Assembly (NCBI GenBank): GCA_902491915.1
Contig: CABUJL010000004.1
Location: 1 to 44,000, forward strand
Source of the DNA: an uncultured Collinsella sp.
Lineage (GTDB): Bacteria; Actinomycetota; Coriobacteriia; Coriobacteriales; Coriobacteriaceae
Length of the DNA: 44,000 nucleotides
Direction: 5' to 3'
Both the position numbers and the translations under genes were made by a program. The notes under the pieces were generated by a model. The model saw only the letters and a list, made by a program, of their open reading frames with translations, was not told where the DNA came from and ran no database searches. Positions 31,286-39,699 of this stretch are shown here, piece by piece (positions within the stretch are counted from its first letter, which is position 1; every line of letters starts with the position of its first letter).

Positions 31286-32518
31286 CTAGACTCCGTATTT
31301 CGTCTTTATGTCCCTTGAGAATGAATCGTAGTCTTCATAGAGCCCCTCTCTGCTTTCATCCTCGGCGTGGTTTACACGTTCAAGGAGCTTATCCTTTGGA
31401 GCCTCTTTTGTTATTGCGGCCTCGCTATCGGGTATTGTGGATTGCAAGAATAGTTCTAGAGCATGGACGTCTTTGAGTATGTAGCCCGTCGAACGACCCG
31501 CTCCTGTTTTTTCGATTGCGCTGCAACTAACAAGCTGACCGAGGGTTCGTTTAACGGTAACCTCGCTGATATCGGGGCAGTTGGATCGGATGTCGGATTT
31601 CTTAATGACGCCGGGTCTCTGTTGAAATAGAACAGCGATGCGCGCTTGCTTCGACATGGGACGAGTGCTTGATTCAATTAAGGTACGCTGCTCGAGCTGT
31701 CGGTAGGCGGCCAGGGTTGTTCCGAGCATGAAACGGATAAAGGGTACTTCGGTGTTTTGATTTTCATTCCATCCAGTGGAGCTTGCAGCGAGGGCGTTGT
31801 AGTAGAGCGCCTTGTTGTCTTCAATAAGTCGTTCGATGCTGATGTAACGCGCAACGTCGTATCCAGTCTTTTCGAGTAGCAGCGTTGTAAGGAGCCGGCT
31901 CATCCTGCCATTGCCATCGTTGAAGGGATGAATGCTGACAAAATCGAAGATGAAGCGGAATGATATAAGGAGGGGGTCGCAAACTTGACGAGATAAGGCG
32001 TCGTTGAGGGACCGACAGGCTTCTTCGATAAGTCCGGGGGTTGCTAGGGCCGAAGGCGGCCTAAAGCGCACAAATCGATTGCCTTGATTGTCGATGGAGA
32101 TGATTTCGTTATCGCTATCTTTCCAATGGCCCCCATACGAGATTGCCGTGTGCGCCATGAGGTCACGATGCAACTGCAAAATGACCGATGGCGTTACGGG
32201 AATGGAATCGTGTTGCTCGTGAATAAGCGACAGCACATCTCGGTATCCAGCGATTTCTTCCTCTGCGCGGGAGCTTGGCTTGGCGGAATACGCCATGATT
32301 GCTTTGAGTCTTTTTTGGGTGGTAACAATTCCTTCAAGTCCGTTGGAGGATTGGGTGCTTTGGATCTTAGCTTCCTCCATAAGTGACGATAGAAGTTCGG
32401 GTTTAACTTGACTCAGAGCAAGCTGTCGGCCTTTATGCTCGCGTATCGAGAGGAGGAGGTTGGTGATTGGAGTTGCCTCGAGTTCCGCTGGGACTGTGGT
32501 GTAATCGAACTGGCGCAT
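31286..32518 (-). CDS. Fic-domain protein (AMP transferase-type), class II inhibitory motif
   Basis: 410 aa. The catalytic motif HPFNDGNGRMSR (197-208) matches HxFx(D/E)GNGRxxR, whose His transfers AMP or another nucleotide group to target proteins. An N-terminal SNGLEG (S58-x3-E62-G63) matches the (S/T)xxxE(G/N) inhibitory helix of class II Fic proteins, so no separate antitoxin is needed. A winged-helix-like region follows at about 305-365 (KSDIRSNCPDISEVTVKRTLGQLVSCSAIEKTG), so it may bind DNA. Its GC content is visibly lower than its neighbours, suggesting horizontal acquisition. A large palindrome lies in its promoter. Confidence 0.9.
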   Translation of the reverse strand: MRQFDYTTVPAELEATPITNLLLSIREHKGRQLALSQVKPELLSSLMEEAKIQSTQSSNGLEGIVTTQKRLKAIMAYSAKPSSRAEEEIAGYRDVLSLIHEQHDSIPVTPSVILQLHRDLMAHTAISYGGHWKDSDNEIISIDNQGNRFVRFRPPSALATPGLIEEACRSLNDALSRQVCDPLLISFRFIFDFVSIHPFNDGNGRMSRLLTTLLLEKTGYDVARYISIERLIEDNKALYYNALAASSTGWNENQNTEVPFIRFMLGTTLAAYRQLEQRTLIESSTRPMSKQARIAVLFQQRPGVIKKSDIRSNCPDISEVTVKRTLGQLVSCSAIEKTGAGRSTGYILKDVHALELFLQSTIPDSEAAITKEAPKDKLLERVNHAEDESREGLYEDYDSFSRDIKTKYGV

Positions 32519-32532
32519 GCGGCTCCTTTCGA

Positions 32533-32595
32533 TATCACGAACATACTTTCGATATCATAATACCATTAAATGACACCGAAAGTATGTTCGTGATA
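32533..32595. promoter_or_regulatory. Large inverted repeat upstream of the fic gene
   Basis: TATCACGAACATACTTTCG (32533-32551) and its exact complement (32577-32595) form a 19-bp inverted repeat with a 25-nt AT-rich spacer. Smaller TTTCGATATCA repeats flank it. The left arm begins 15 nt upstream of the fic start, so it probably overlaps promoter elements. It is a likely operator for autoregulation, possibly via the Fic protein's own C-terminal winged helix. Confidence 0.6.
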
Positions 32596-32653
32596 CCGAA
32601 AACTAGAAACCATGCTTCATAACTGCTTGGAAAGTTTGGATTTGACTATCTTA

Positions 32654-32713
32654 TTGTCTTGATCTGTAACAGGTAGACGGTTAAAAGTGGGCTACGTGTT
32701 ACAGATTGAGATA
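32654..32713. repeat. Family III hairpin element, subtype 1 (copy A)
   Basis: ATCTGTAACA (32662-32671) pairs with TGTTACAGAT (32697-32706). Inner arms GTAG and CTAC pair around GGTTAAAAGTGGG. It lies in the divergent/convergent gap between fic and lacG1; six more copies occur in the window. Confidence 0.8.
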
Positions 32714-32732
32714 TTTCTGCTCGGGCGCTCTG

Positions 32733-32795
32733 TTTGTCTTGATCTGTAACAGCTAGGGCCGAAATACTTGGCTAGATGTTACAGATTGAGACAAA
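32733..32795. repeat. Family III hairpin element, subtype 2 (copy B)
   Basis: Outer stem TTTGTCTTGATCTGTAACA with the matching 3' arm. The inner arms are CTAG and CTAG instead of GTAG/CTAC, so the inner pairing is preserved with changed bases. It is adjacent to copy A. Confidence 0.8.
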
Positions 32796-32814
32796 CGGCC
32801 TGTTCGGGCCCACC

Positions 32815-32862
32815 AAAACAAAAAGGCCGCATGCGAACCCGTGGAGGGATTCGCATGCGGCC
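32815..32862 (-). terminator. Terminator of lacG1
   Basis: A 13-bp perfect stem, GGCCGCATGCGAA (32825-32837) and its complement (32850-32862), followed on the minus strand by TTTTTGTTTT. Confidence 0.93.
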
Positions 32863-32884
32863 GACAGGGGGTATGCGGCAAAAG

Positions 32885-34306
32885 TTAGGCCATAAGCAGG
32901 CCGGTCTCCGCGACGTTCTTGTACCAGTACGCGCTCGCCTTGGGATAGCGCTTCTGGGTCTCAAAGTCGATGTAGAACAGGCCATAGCGCTTGTTATAGC
33001 CGTTGGTCCAGGAGAACTGGTCCTGCAGCGACCACACAAAGTAACCGTCGACGTTTACGCCGCCATCGATTGCCTTGAGGATCCATGCGAGATGCTGACG
33101 CATGTAGTCGATACGAGGGGCGTCGTCGATAAAGCCGTCCTCGAAGTCGTCCTTATAGCCCATGCCGTTCTCGGTGATGTAGATCTTCTTGTAGTTGGGG
33201 TAATCGTTCTTAATACGCAGCAGCAGGTCGTAGAGGCCCTCGGGATAGATGATCCAGTCCCAATCGGTGGTAGGAATGCCTTCGCGCACGCATGCCTCGC
33301 CCACGCCCTTGAGGAACCAGCGCGAGGAGCCCTTGTCGCCGGTGCCATTGTGGTTGATGTCGTTTTCGCCCTCGGCGGCACGCAGGAACTGGCACTTGTA
33401 GGTATTGACGCCCAGACAATCGTTGTAGGGGAGCGCGGCGGTCAGCGCGGCGATGTCCTCGTCGCGAACGTCGAGCTCGCCGCCGGCGATATGGGCCAGC
33501 TTGGTCGCAGCCTCCATGGTGTCGGCTGCATAGTGGCCGCGGAAGGTGGCGTCGAGTACCCAGCGGTTGTTGATGACGTCGGCCATGCGGGCGGCCTCGC
33601 AGTCGGCAGCGCTGTTGGGATCGAGGGGATACTTGGGCTCCAGGTTCTGGACAATGCCAATCTCGCCCTCAAAGCCGCCCTCATGGAAGGCGACAACAGC
33701 CTTGGCGTGGGCCACCATCATGTTGTGCATGAGCTGGAAGGCCTTGTCCAGGCGATACTTCTCGCCGTGCGGCCAGTTGCCGACGATAAAGCTGCCCTCG
33801 GCGGTCGCGGGGATCTCGTTAAAGGTAAACCAGTGCTTGACCTCGGTGAACTCGGCAAAGCAGAACTTGGCGTACTCGACAAAGGCGTCGATCGTCGTGC
33901 GCGTCAGGAAGCCCTCGCCGCCGTTCTGGTAAAAGGCCTCGGGCGTATCGAAGTGATCGAGCGTGACATAGGGGATAACGCCGGCTTTATTGCAGGTGGC
34001 AAAGAGCTCGTGATAGAAGGCAACACCCTCGGGGTTAATCTCACCAGTGCCGCTGGGGAAGATGCGGCTCCAAGCGATGGAGACACGGATACCGTTGATG
34101 CCGAAGCGCTGGCACAGGTCGATATCGACCGGGTACTTGTTGTAGAAATCGCTTGCGGGATCGGGGGAGAAGCGACCCTGAGCAGCCAGGAAATCGTCCC
34201 AGGGCACTTTGCCCTTGCCGTGCGTACGGGTCTCGCCCTCAACCTGGTAAGCAGCGGTGGCGCCGCCAAACACAAAGCCGTCGGGGAACTGCATGGGGTT
34301 GGTCAT
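32885..34306 (-). CDS. lacG: GH1 6-phospho-beta-galactosidase-like enzyme (copy 1)
   Basis: 473 aa, the LacG length. It hydrolyses phosphorylated beta-galactosides (or glucosides) delivered by the PTS. The acid/base Glu is E164 (TFNE) and the nucleophile Glu is E379 (ITENG). The segment WSLQDQFSWTNGYNKRYGLFY contains Ser, Lys and Tyr in the phosphate-binding pattern of GH1 6-phospho-glycosidases, and the Trp after Ser is the residue that favours the galacto-configuration in LacG. AAAGGAT precedes the ATG. It lies 75 nt downstream of lacE1 in the same operon. Confidence 0.88.
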   Translation of the reverse strand: MTNPMQFPDGFVFGGATAAYQVEGETRTHGKGKVPWDDFLAAQGRFSPDPASDFYNKYPVDIDLCQRFGINGIRVSIAWSRIFPSGTGEINPEGVAFYHELFATCNKAGVIPYVTLDHFDTPEAFYQNGGEGFLTRTTIDAFVEYAKFCFAEFTEVKHWFTFNEIPATAEGSFIVGNWPHGEKYRLDKAFQLMHNMMVAHAKAVVAFHEGGFEGEIGIVQNLEPKYPLDPNSAADCEAARMADVINNRWVLDATFRGHYAADTMEAATKLAHIAGGELDVRDEDIAALTAALPYNDCLGVNTYKCQFLRAAEGENDINHNGTGDKGSSRWFLKGVGEACVREGIPTTDWDWIIYPEGLYDLLLRIKNDYPNYKKIYITENGMGYKDDFEDGFIDDAPRIDYMRQHLAWILKAIDGGVNVDGYFVWSLQDQFSWTNGYNKRYGLFYIDFETQKRYPKASAYWYKNVAETGLLMA

Positions 34307-34340
34307 GAGTCATCCTTTCTGTGGGATACGAATAGGGAGA

Positions 34341-34367
34341 GGTGCCCGAACCGGGAATCCGGGCACC
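34341..34367 (-). promoter_or_regulatory. Intercistronic hairpin between lacE1 and lacG1
   Basis: GGTGCCCG (34341-34348) pairs with CGGGCACC (34360-34367), no T-tract. It may protect mRNA ends or adjust the ratio of permease to hydrolase. A similar hairpin is found between lacG2 and lacE2. Confidence 0.6.
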
Positions 34368-34381
34368 AACAGAGGGAGGAA

Positions 34382-36139
34382 CTAGTCGAGGTTCTCGCGG
34401 AGCCACTTGATGGCGCCAGCGGGGTCGCGAGTAAGGTCGATATATTCCTTACCGCGGGGAGCGAGCAGCTTAATGCCCAGGCGATCGGTGTCGGCCTTCA
34501 TGTCGTTGTAGTAGCTACGAACCTGCGGGGCGAGCACGATAACGTCGTACTGATCCATGATGGCAGTGTGCTGGCCATAGGCGCCTGCGGAGGAAGCGAT
34601 GTTCTCTCCGGTCTGCGCAGCACCTTCCTTGATGGCGTTGGCGAGCATGGCAGAGGTGCCGGCGCCGGCGCACAGGACGAGGACCTTCAGGCCATCGACA
34701 TCCTTCTTAGCGGATGCGTCGGAGGCGGGCTCGGGCTGATCGGCGACAGGCTTGCTGTCGGCGGCAGCGGCGGTCTGCTCGACAGCGGGCGCAGAGGTGC
34801 TGGCGGTGATGGTGGCAGCACCATCGGACTCGAGACCCAGCTCGGCGGCGCGCTCGGCCTCTTGGTCGCAGAGCAGCTTATCGTATGCCTTCAAGAACGG
34901 CAGGTAGATGATGGCGTCCAGCAAGATGATGATCGCGACAAATACCAGGGCGATAAGCTGGAAGTTCGTGGTGATGAAGATGCCGATGGGGGCAGGGGTA
35001 GCCCAAGGCACCACGAAGGAGAAGCCGTTCATGCCCACGTTGTCGATAAAGAACTTGGCAACACTTACGTTGACGCAGCCGGCGGCAACAAAGGGGATGA
35101 GCATGTAGGGGTTAAGGATCATCGGCGCGCCAAAGAGCAGCGGCTCGTTGACAGCAAAGGCAACAGGAACAATCGAGGCCTTACCGACGGCTTTGAGCTG
35201 CTTGGACTTCATAAAGAGAATCAGCAGAAGCGGCACGATGAACGTAGCGCCAGTGCCGCCGAACTCACCCACGAGCGACATGTTAAAGGTGAGGGAGTGG
35301 GCGGGGTGGCCGCCGGCCAGCAGAACCTGCAGGTTCTCAGCCTGGTTGGCAAGACGGATGGGGTCGATGCCCGGCTGGACAATCGAAGGGCCGTGGACGC
35401 CGATGAACCAGAAGAACGCGGTGGCTGCCTGGATAAGGATGAGGCCAGGATAGGTTTCTGCCGCAGTGAAGAGCGGGGAGAGCAGCTTGATGAGCAGCTC
35501 GGAGAACGGAACGCCCATGAGGTTGCGCACAACCACATCGATGATGCCGCAGATAATGACAGCGCCGCCAAAGGGGATAATGTCGCGGAAGTTCTGAGCG
35601 ATGGCGCCCGGGACCTCCTTGGGCAGCTTAATGGTCAGATCGCGCGAGACGCAGAATTTGTAGACCCGCACGGTGATGAACGCGGCGATATAGGCCGAGA
35701 ACAGACCGCGCGTACCCATGCTGGTGCAGTCGAAGACCGAAAGCTCGGAGCCGTTGAACTTGGTGGTGAACTGCGTAACGGCGAGCAAAAGCATACTGCA
35801 CTGGGCGGCCACCATGATGGAGCCGTCGTTGAGCACCTTGCCGGCGGGCATGCGACGGTTCATGGAAGCCGTAAAGTTCTTGGCAGTGGTGCCGGCAACC
35901 ATGATGCCCATGACGCCCATGGTGAAGTTGTACAGCTTGTTGCACCAGTCGATGAGCGGCTGGGGCAGCGTGATGCCGACTACGCCGGGAAGGGTGGCAA
36001 TGAGCAGAAAGATCGAAGAGGTGAGGACGATGGGCATGCACCCAAGGAATCCGTCCTTAATAGCCTGGAGGTAGATGTTCCTCGAGATCTTCTCACAGAA
36101 CGGCTGATGCTTTTCGAGCATCTTTACGATGGCGTCCAT
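34382..36139 (-). CDS. lacE: Lactose-family PTS EIICB permease (copy 1)
   Basis: 585 aa, length and layout of LacE: MEKHQPF-type start, then an EIIC domain (about 1-420; GIHGPSIVQPG..., GGTGATFIVP, VNEPLLFGAPMILNP, PWATPAPIG), a Ser/Ala-rich linker (about 430-480) and an EIIB domain with phosphorylatable C490 (LVLCAGAGTSA). It transports and phosphorylates a beta-galactoside-type disaccharide. The EIIA (LacF) partner is not in the window. AAAGGAG lies before the ATG. The gene is divergent from lacI1, with the double palindrome between them. Confidence 0.92.
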   Translation of the reverse strand: MDAIVKMLEKHQPFCEKISRNIYLQAIKDGFLGCMPIVLTSSIFLLIATLPGVVGITLPQPLIDWCNKLYNFTMGVMGIMVAGTTAKNFTASMNRRMPAGKVLNDGSIMVAAQCSMLLLAVTQFTTKFNGSELSVFDCTSMGTRGLFSAYIAAFITVRVYKFCVSRDLTIKLPKEVPGAIAQNFRDIIPFGGAVIICGIIDVVVRNLMGVPFSELLIKLLSPLFTAAETYPGLILIQAATAFFWFIGVHGPSIVQPGIDPIRLANQAENLQVLLAGGHPAHSLTFNMSLVGEFGGTGATFIVPLLLILFMKSKQLKAVGKASIVPVAFAVNEPLLFGAPMILNPYMLIPFVAAGCVNVSVAKFFIDNVGMNGFSFVVPWATPAPIGIFITTNFQLIALVFVAIIILLDAIIYLPFLKAYDKLLCDQEAERAAELGLESDGAATITASTSAPAVEQTAAAADSKPVADQPEPASDASAKKDVDGLKVLVLCAGAGTSAMLANAIKEGAAQTGENIASSAGAYGQHTAIMDQYDVIVLAPQVRSYYNDMKADTDRLGIKLLAPRGKEYIDLTRDPAGAIKWLRENLD

Positions 36140-36240
36140 AGAGCTCCTTTGCTACTTGATGCGCGATGCATGTGGATGGAACTGGTCGTCGATGGATGGT
36201 CAGGACTGCCCGGAAACCTTCCTGCTCAAGGAAGGCATTG

Positions 36241-36284
36241 CGAAATGACAACGTTGTCATTTCGTTAATGACAACGTTGTCATT
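36241..36284. promoter_or_regulatory. Double palindromic operator between lacE1 and lacI1
   Basis: AAATGACAACGTTGTCATTT (36243-36262, extending to a perfect 24-bp palindrome at 36241-36264) and AATGACAACGTTGTCATT (36267-36284) are centred 23 bp apart. This is a typical LacI-family site pair (TGACAACG-CGTTGTCA core), serving the divergent promoters. Confidence 0.85.
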
Positions 36285-36329
36285 TTTGGAAGAGCAACAA
36301 GGATATACGGGTGAGCGGTCGATATTGTC

Positions 36330-36340
36330 CGGTAAACGGT
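36330..36340. promoter_or_regulatory. CGGTAAACGGT motif before lacI1
   Basis: It lies 3 bp upstream of a -35-like TTGATC (36344-36349), itself 16 bp from TATGCT (36366-36371). It is identical to the motif at 17871-17881 and close to CGGTAAGCGGT at 41360. Confidence 0.5.
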
Positions 36341-36413
36341 TGATTGATCAGTCAGGCAGGTGGTGTATGCTAGAACGCAAAAAACAAGCGATAGAGAACC
36401 GAGTGGAGAAGTA

Positions 36414-37424
36414 GTGGCAACGATGGACAAGAAAAATGTCTCAATGAACGATGTGGCGATTGCCGCGGGTGTTTCTCTCAAGACGGTTTCGCGTGTGATT
36501 AACGAGCCCGGTAGCGTGCGAGAGTCGACACGCGATAAGGTCCATTCCGCAATGGAAGCGCTCGGGTTCCGGGCGAACTTTGCCGCGCGTTCGCTCAAGT
36601 TGGGCCGTTACGGGTGCATCGGCGTGGTGCTGTTCCACTTGTCGGGCGGTGCCGTGGACATGATTGACGGTATCGCAGATGCCGCCGAAGAACGCGGCTT
36701 TGCGCTCACGATGATTAAAAAGCGGGCGGGGGAGAAGATGACCCTTGCCGAAGCGGCGCGTAGGATGTCGCAGCTGCCTGTTGATGGCATGATCTTCAAC
36801 CTGCGTCAGATGGTCGATGACTTTGATACTTTTGAGGCACCGAAAGACCTCAAGACGGTGATTATCACACCGATGGAACATCCTACCTGCTCCACCGTCA
36901 GTGACGATCAAGAGGGCGGCGCGCGCATGGCGTGCGAGTACTTCTTGAATCACGGGCACAAGAACGTGTACTTCGTCTCTGGTAAGAAAGAAGCGCTGTC
37001 GAGCCAGTGCCGTATGAAAGGTTGGCGAGCGGCACTCGAGGCGCATGGCATTGAGCCGCCCGAGCCTCTGCAAGGCGATTGGAATGCGGATAGTGGCTAT
37101 GCCGCGGGCCTTGTGCTTGCCGATAAACCCGATTGCACGGCGGTCCTCGCTGCTAACGACTGCATGGCAAACGGCGTGATGATGGCTCTACGTGACAAAG
37201 GGCTCAGTGTGCCCGACGACGTGTCCGTGATCGGCTTTGATGACGAGCTTTACAAGACGATTCCCAACTCGATTCTGACGTCGGTGAAGTTCCGTCACCG
37301 CGAGCTGGGCGTCCGTGCGCTTAACGAGGTCGTCGCAGGTCTGGAAGCCCCGAGCTCCAGAAGCCGTACGCTCGTCTCGGGCGTGTTGGTCGAACGTTCC
37401 AGCGTAAAGGACCTGCGGGCGTAG
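36414..37424 (+). CDS. LacI-family transcriptional regulator (1)
   Basis: 336 aa from GTG 36414. GGAG lies 5 nt before GTG 36414, whereas ATG 36423 would be 14 nt away, so the GTG is preferred; the ORF remains open further upstream to 36360. N-terminal HTH VSMNDVAIAAGVSLKTVSRVINEPG, then the periplasmic-binding-protein-like effector domain. It is divergent from the lacE1-lacG1 operon, and the two TGACAACG palindromes lie between them, so it is the likely repressor, probably relieved by a galactoside or its phosphate. Its closest relative in the window is LacI2 (shared VDGMI, GDW-ADSGYA and VPDDVSVIG segments). Confidence 0.9.
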   Translation: MATMDKKNVSMNDVAIAAGVSLKTVSRVINEPGSVRESTRDKVHSAMEALGFRANFAARSLKLGRYGCIGVVLFHLSGGAVDMIDGIADAAEERGFALTMIKKRAGEKMTLAEAARRMSQLPVDGMIFNLRQMVDDFDTFEAPKDLKTVIITPMEHPTCSTVSDDQEGGARMACEYFLNHGHKNVYFVSGKKEALSSQCRMKGWRAALEAHGIEPPEPLQGDWNADSGYAAGLVLADKPDCTAVLAANDCMANGVMMALRDKGLSVPDDVSVIGFDDELYKTIPNSILTSVKFRHRELGVRALNEVVAGLEAPSSRSRTLVSGVLVERSSVKDLRA

Positions 37425-37443
37425 ACGTGCTCGGCCTATTCCG

Positions 37444-37506
37444 TTTGTCTCAATCTGTAACAGCTAGGACCCAAAAACTCGGCTAGATGTTACGGATCGA
37501 GATTTT
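37444..37506. repeat. Family III hairpin element, subtype 2 (copy C)
   Basis: ATCTGTAACAGCTAG and CTAGATGTTACGGAT arms around GACCCAAAAACTCGG. It lies directly after the lacI1 stop, in a convergent region. Confidence 0.8.
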
Positions 37507-37523
37507 TGGCCCGGCTTATTCCG

Positions 37524-37586
37524 TTTGTCTCGATCTGTAACAACTAGACGGTCAAAAGTGGTCTACATGTTACAGATTGAGATTTT
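37524..37586. repeat. Family III hairpin element, subtype 1 (copy D)
   Basis: ATCTGTAACAACTAGACGG... pairs with ...GTCTACATGTTACAGAT. The inner CTAGAC/GTCTA pairing differs from copies A and F, yet the hairpin is retained. Confidence 0.8.
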
Positions 37587-37603
37587 CGGCTCGGCCTATT
37601 CCG

Positions 37604-37666
37604 TTCATCTCGATCTGTAACAGCTAGGACCGAAAAACTCGGCTAGATGTTACAGATTGAGATGAA
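37604..37666. repeat. Family III hairpin element, subtype 2 (copy E)
   Basis: TTCATCTCGATCTGTAACAG with the matching arm ending in GATGAA. The outermost bases differ from copy C (TTCATC in place of TTTGTC), and the 3' arm is changed to match. Confidence 0.8.
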
Positions 37667-37689
37667 CAGGAGGACGGGTGCGGTCTAAA

Positions 37690-37728
37690 CAAAATGGCCC
37701 GCGCATCACACATCGATGCACGGGCCAT
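37690..37728 (-). terminator. Terminator of lacE2
   Basis: ATGGCCCGCGCATC (37694-37707) pairs with GATGCACGGGCCAT (37715-37728) with one mismatch. The minus strand continues with TTTTG. Confidence 0.85.
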
Positions 37729-37762
37729 TTATTGTCTGCAAGCGGCAGGTGGTGTCAGCGTC

Positions 37763-39523
37763 TTATGCCTCGAGGTTTTCCTCGATCCAGGCGACGGCAC
37801 CCTTGGGATCCTTAGTGAGGTCGATGTACTGTTTGCCCTTGGGCGACAGCAGCGTGATGCCCAGGCGGTCGGTGTCGGCCTTCATCTCGTTGTAATAGGT
37901 GCGAACCTGCGGAGCCAGGACGATGACGTTGTACTGGTCCATGATGGCGTAGTGGCTGCCGTAGGCACCGGCGTTGGCGGTAATGTCGATGCCCAGCTCG
38001 TCGGCGCCTTCCTTAAGCGCGTTGGCGAGCAGTGCAGAGGTGCCGGCGCCAGCGCACAGAACCAGAACCCTCAGATCCTTGCCCTTAAGGGCGGACGGAG
38101 CTGCGGAGGCCTCAGTGGCAGAAGCGGTCTCGACAACAGGAGCCTCAACGGCGGGGGCGGCAGCGGTCTTGACGGCCTTGGTCTCCTCGGCCTCTTCTTC
38201 GGCCAGGGTCTCGGCCTCCTGCTTGCACAGGACGTTGTCGTAGGCCTTGCAGAACGGGTAGTAGATCAAGAAGTCAACGACCAGCAGGACGACAACCAGG
38301 ACCAGAGAGATCGGCTGGAAGTTGGTGTCGATGAAGGTGCCGATCGGTCCGGGGAGTGCCCACGGCATGGCATAGATAAAGCCGTTCATGCCCAAAAAGT
38401 CGATGAAGAACTTACCAATGAGGACGTTGGCCACGGGGGCAAACAGGAACGGGATCAGGAAGTACGGGTTGAGGATGATGGGCGCGGCGAACAGCAGCGG
38501 CTCGTTGACGGCGAACATCACGGGCACGACAGAGGCTTTGCCGACGGCCTTGAGCTGCTTGGAGCGCATAAAGAGCAGGAAGATGATCGGGACAATGAAC
38601 GTGGCGCCGGTGCCGCCGAGTTCGCCGATGTAGTTACCGAAGTTTTCGGTCAGGGCGAGGGCGGGGTGACCGCCGGCCTGCAGCGTGGCGAGGTTGGTGG
38701 TGATGTTGCCAAACAGCGCGGCGTTGAGGGCAGGCTTAACGACCGAGGGGCCGTGGATGCCCATGAACCAGAACAGCGGGATCATGAACCAGATGAGGGC
38801 GAGGCCGGCGTAGGAATCGGCAGCGGCGAACAGCGGGCTCACCAGCGTGGAGATGACGTTGGCAAACGGGACGGCCAAGCAGGTGCGGCAGATAACGTCG
38901 ATGACGGCGACAAACAGGATGGAGAAGCTGAAGGCGAAGATGTCGCGGAAGTTCTGGGCGATGGCGCCGGGGACTTCTTTGGGCAGCTTGATGGTGATGT
39001 CTCGCTTAATGCAGAAGGCATAGATGTTGACCGTGGCAAATGCGGCGACAAAGGAGCTCAGCAGGCCCTTGGTGCCCATGTTGTCGGTAAAGAACACCGA
39101 GACATCGGCGCCGTCGATCTTGGCACTCGTCTGGGTAACGGCCAAGATGAGCATAGCGCACATGGCGGCGACCATGGTGCTCGTGGCGTTGATGGCCTTG
39201 CCAGCAGGCATGCGGCGGTTCTTGGAGCCGGTCAGCGCGCTTGCGGTGGTGCCGGCGACCATGATGCCCACGACGCCCATCGTGAAGTTGTAAACCTTGT
39301 TGCAGAAGTTCACGACGTCGACGTTCCACCAGTCGGGCAGCGTAAAGCCGCCGACCGTGGCGACAACGCCCGGCAGGGTCGAAATAAGCAGGAAGACAGA
39401 AGAAGACAGGATGATGGGCATTGCTGCCAAAAAGCCGTCTTTAATGGCCTGAAGGTAGATGTTCTTAGAGACCTTGTCGAAGTACGGCTGACCTTTCTCC
39501 AAGAACTTAACGATCGATTCCAT
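37763..39523 (-). CDS. lacE: Lactose-family PTS EIICB permease (copy 2)
   Basis: 586 aa. It is paralogous to copy 1 along its length: EKGQPYFDKVSKNIYLQAIKDGF, GIHGPSVVKPA, GGTGATFIVPI, VNEPLLFAAPIILNP, PWALPGPIG, and EIIB with phosphorylatable C490 (LVLCAGAGTSA). The Ala/Glu-rich linker (about 430-478) differs most, and the two copies differ at many aligned positions, so the duplication is not recent. AGAGGAG lies before the ATG. Here lacE follows lacG, the reverse of copy 1, and is 176 nt downstream. Confidence 0.92.
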   Translation of the reverse strand: MESIVKFLEKGQPYFDKVSKNIYLQAIKDGFLAAMPIILSSSVFLLISTLPGVVATVGGFTLPDWWNVDVVNFCNKVYNFTMGVVGIMVAGTTASALTGSKNRRMPAGKAINATSTMVAAMCAMLILAVTQTSAKIDGADVSVFFTDNMGTKGLLSSFVAAFATVNIYAFCIKRDITIKLPKEVPGAIAQNFRDIFAFSFSILFVAVIDVICRTCLAVPFANVISTLVSPLFAAADSYAGLALIWFMIPLFWFMGIHGPSVVKPALNAALFGNITTNLATLQAGGHPALALTENFGNYIGELGGTGATFIVPIIFLLFMRSKQLKAVGKASVVPVMFAVNEPLLFAAPIILNPYFLIPFLFAPVANVLIGKFFIDFLGMNGFIYAMPWALPGPIGTFIDTNFQPISLVLVVVLLVVDFLIYYPFCKAYDNVLCKQEAETLAEEEAEETKAVKTAAAPAVEAPVVETASATEASAAPSALKGKDLRVLVLCAGAGTSALLANALKEGADELGIDITANAGAYGSHYAIMDQYNVIVLAPQVRTYYNEMKADTDRLGITLLSPKGKQYIDLTKDPKGAVAWIEENLEA

Positions 39524-39636
39524 AGTTCACGCTCCTCTTTGCATGAAATCTTAATGGCATGGACGTTGAAAACCTATATGGTCTCCCGCTTGCTAAAAGC
39601 CCGGGTGCAGGCGGGGTCGGTCCCAGGGGGAGAGAG

Positions 39637-39673
39637 GGGAGCGGCTGGGTTTGTATCGCATAGGGCCGCTCCC
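39637..39673 (-). promoter_or_regulatory. Intercistronic hairpin between lacG2 and lacE2
   Basis: GGGAGCGGC (39637-39645) pairs with GCCGCTCCC (39665-39673), 19-nt loop, in the 176-nt gap. It may partly terminate, or stabilise transcript ends. Confidence 0.55.
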
Positions 39674-39699
39674 TTCTCGGGGGAAAGCGAGGCGATGCG

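Noticed and set aside
32768..36268. A 1166-codon open frame on the plus strand across lacG1 and lacE1
   Set aside because: It is the exact antisense of two well-recognised genes with active-site motifs. Long antisense frames are common in GC-rich genes with strong third-position bias; the predicted protein is low in complexity and matches no family.
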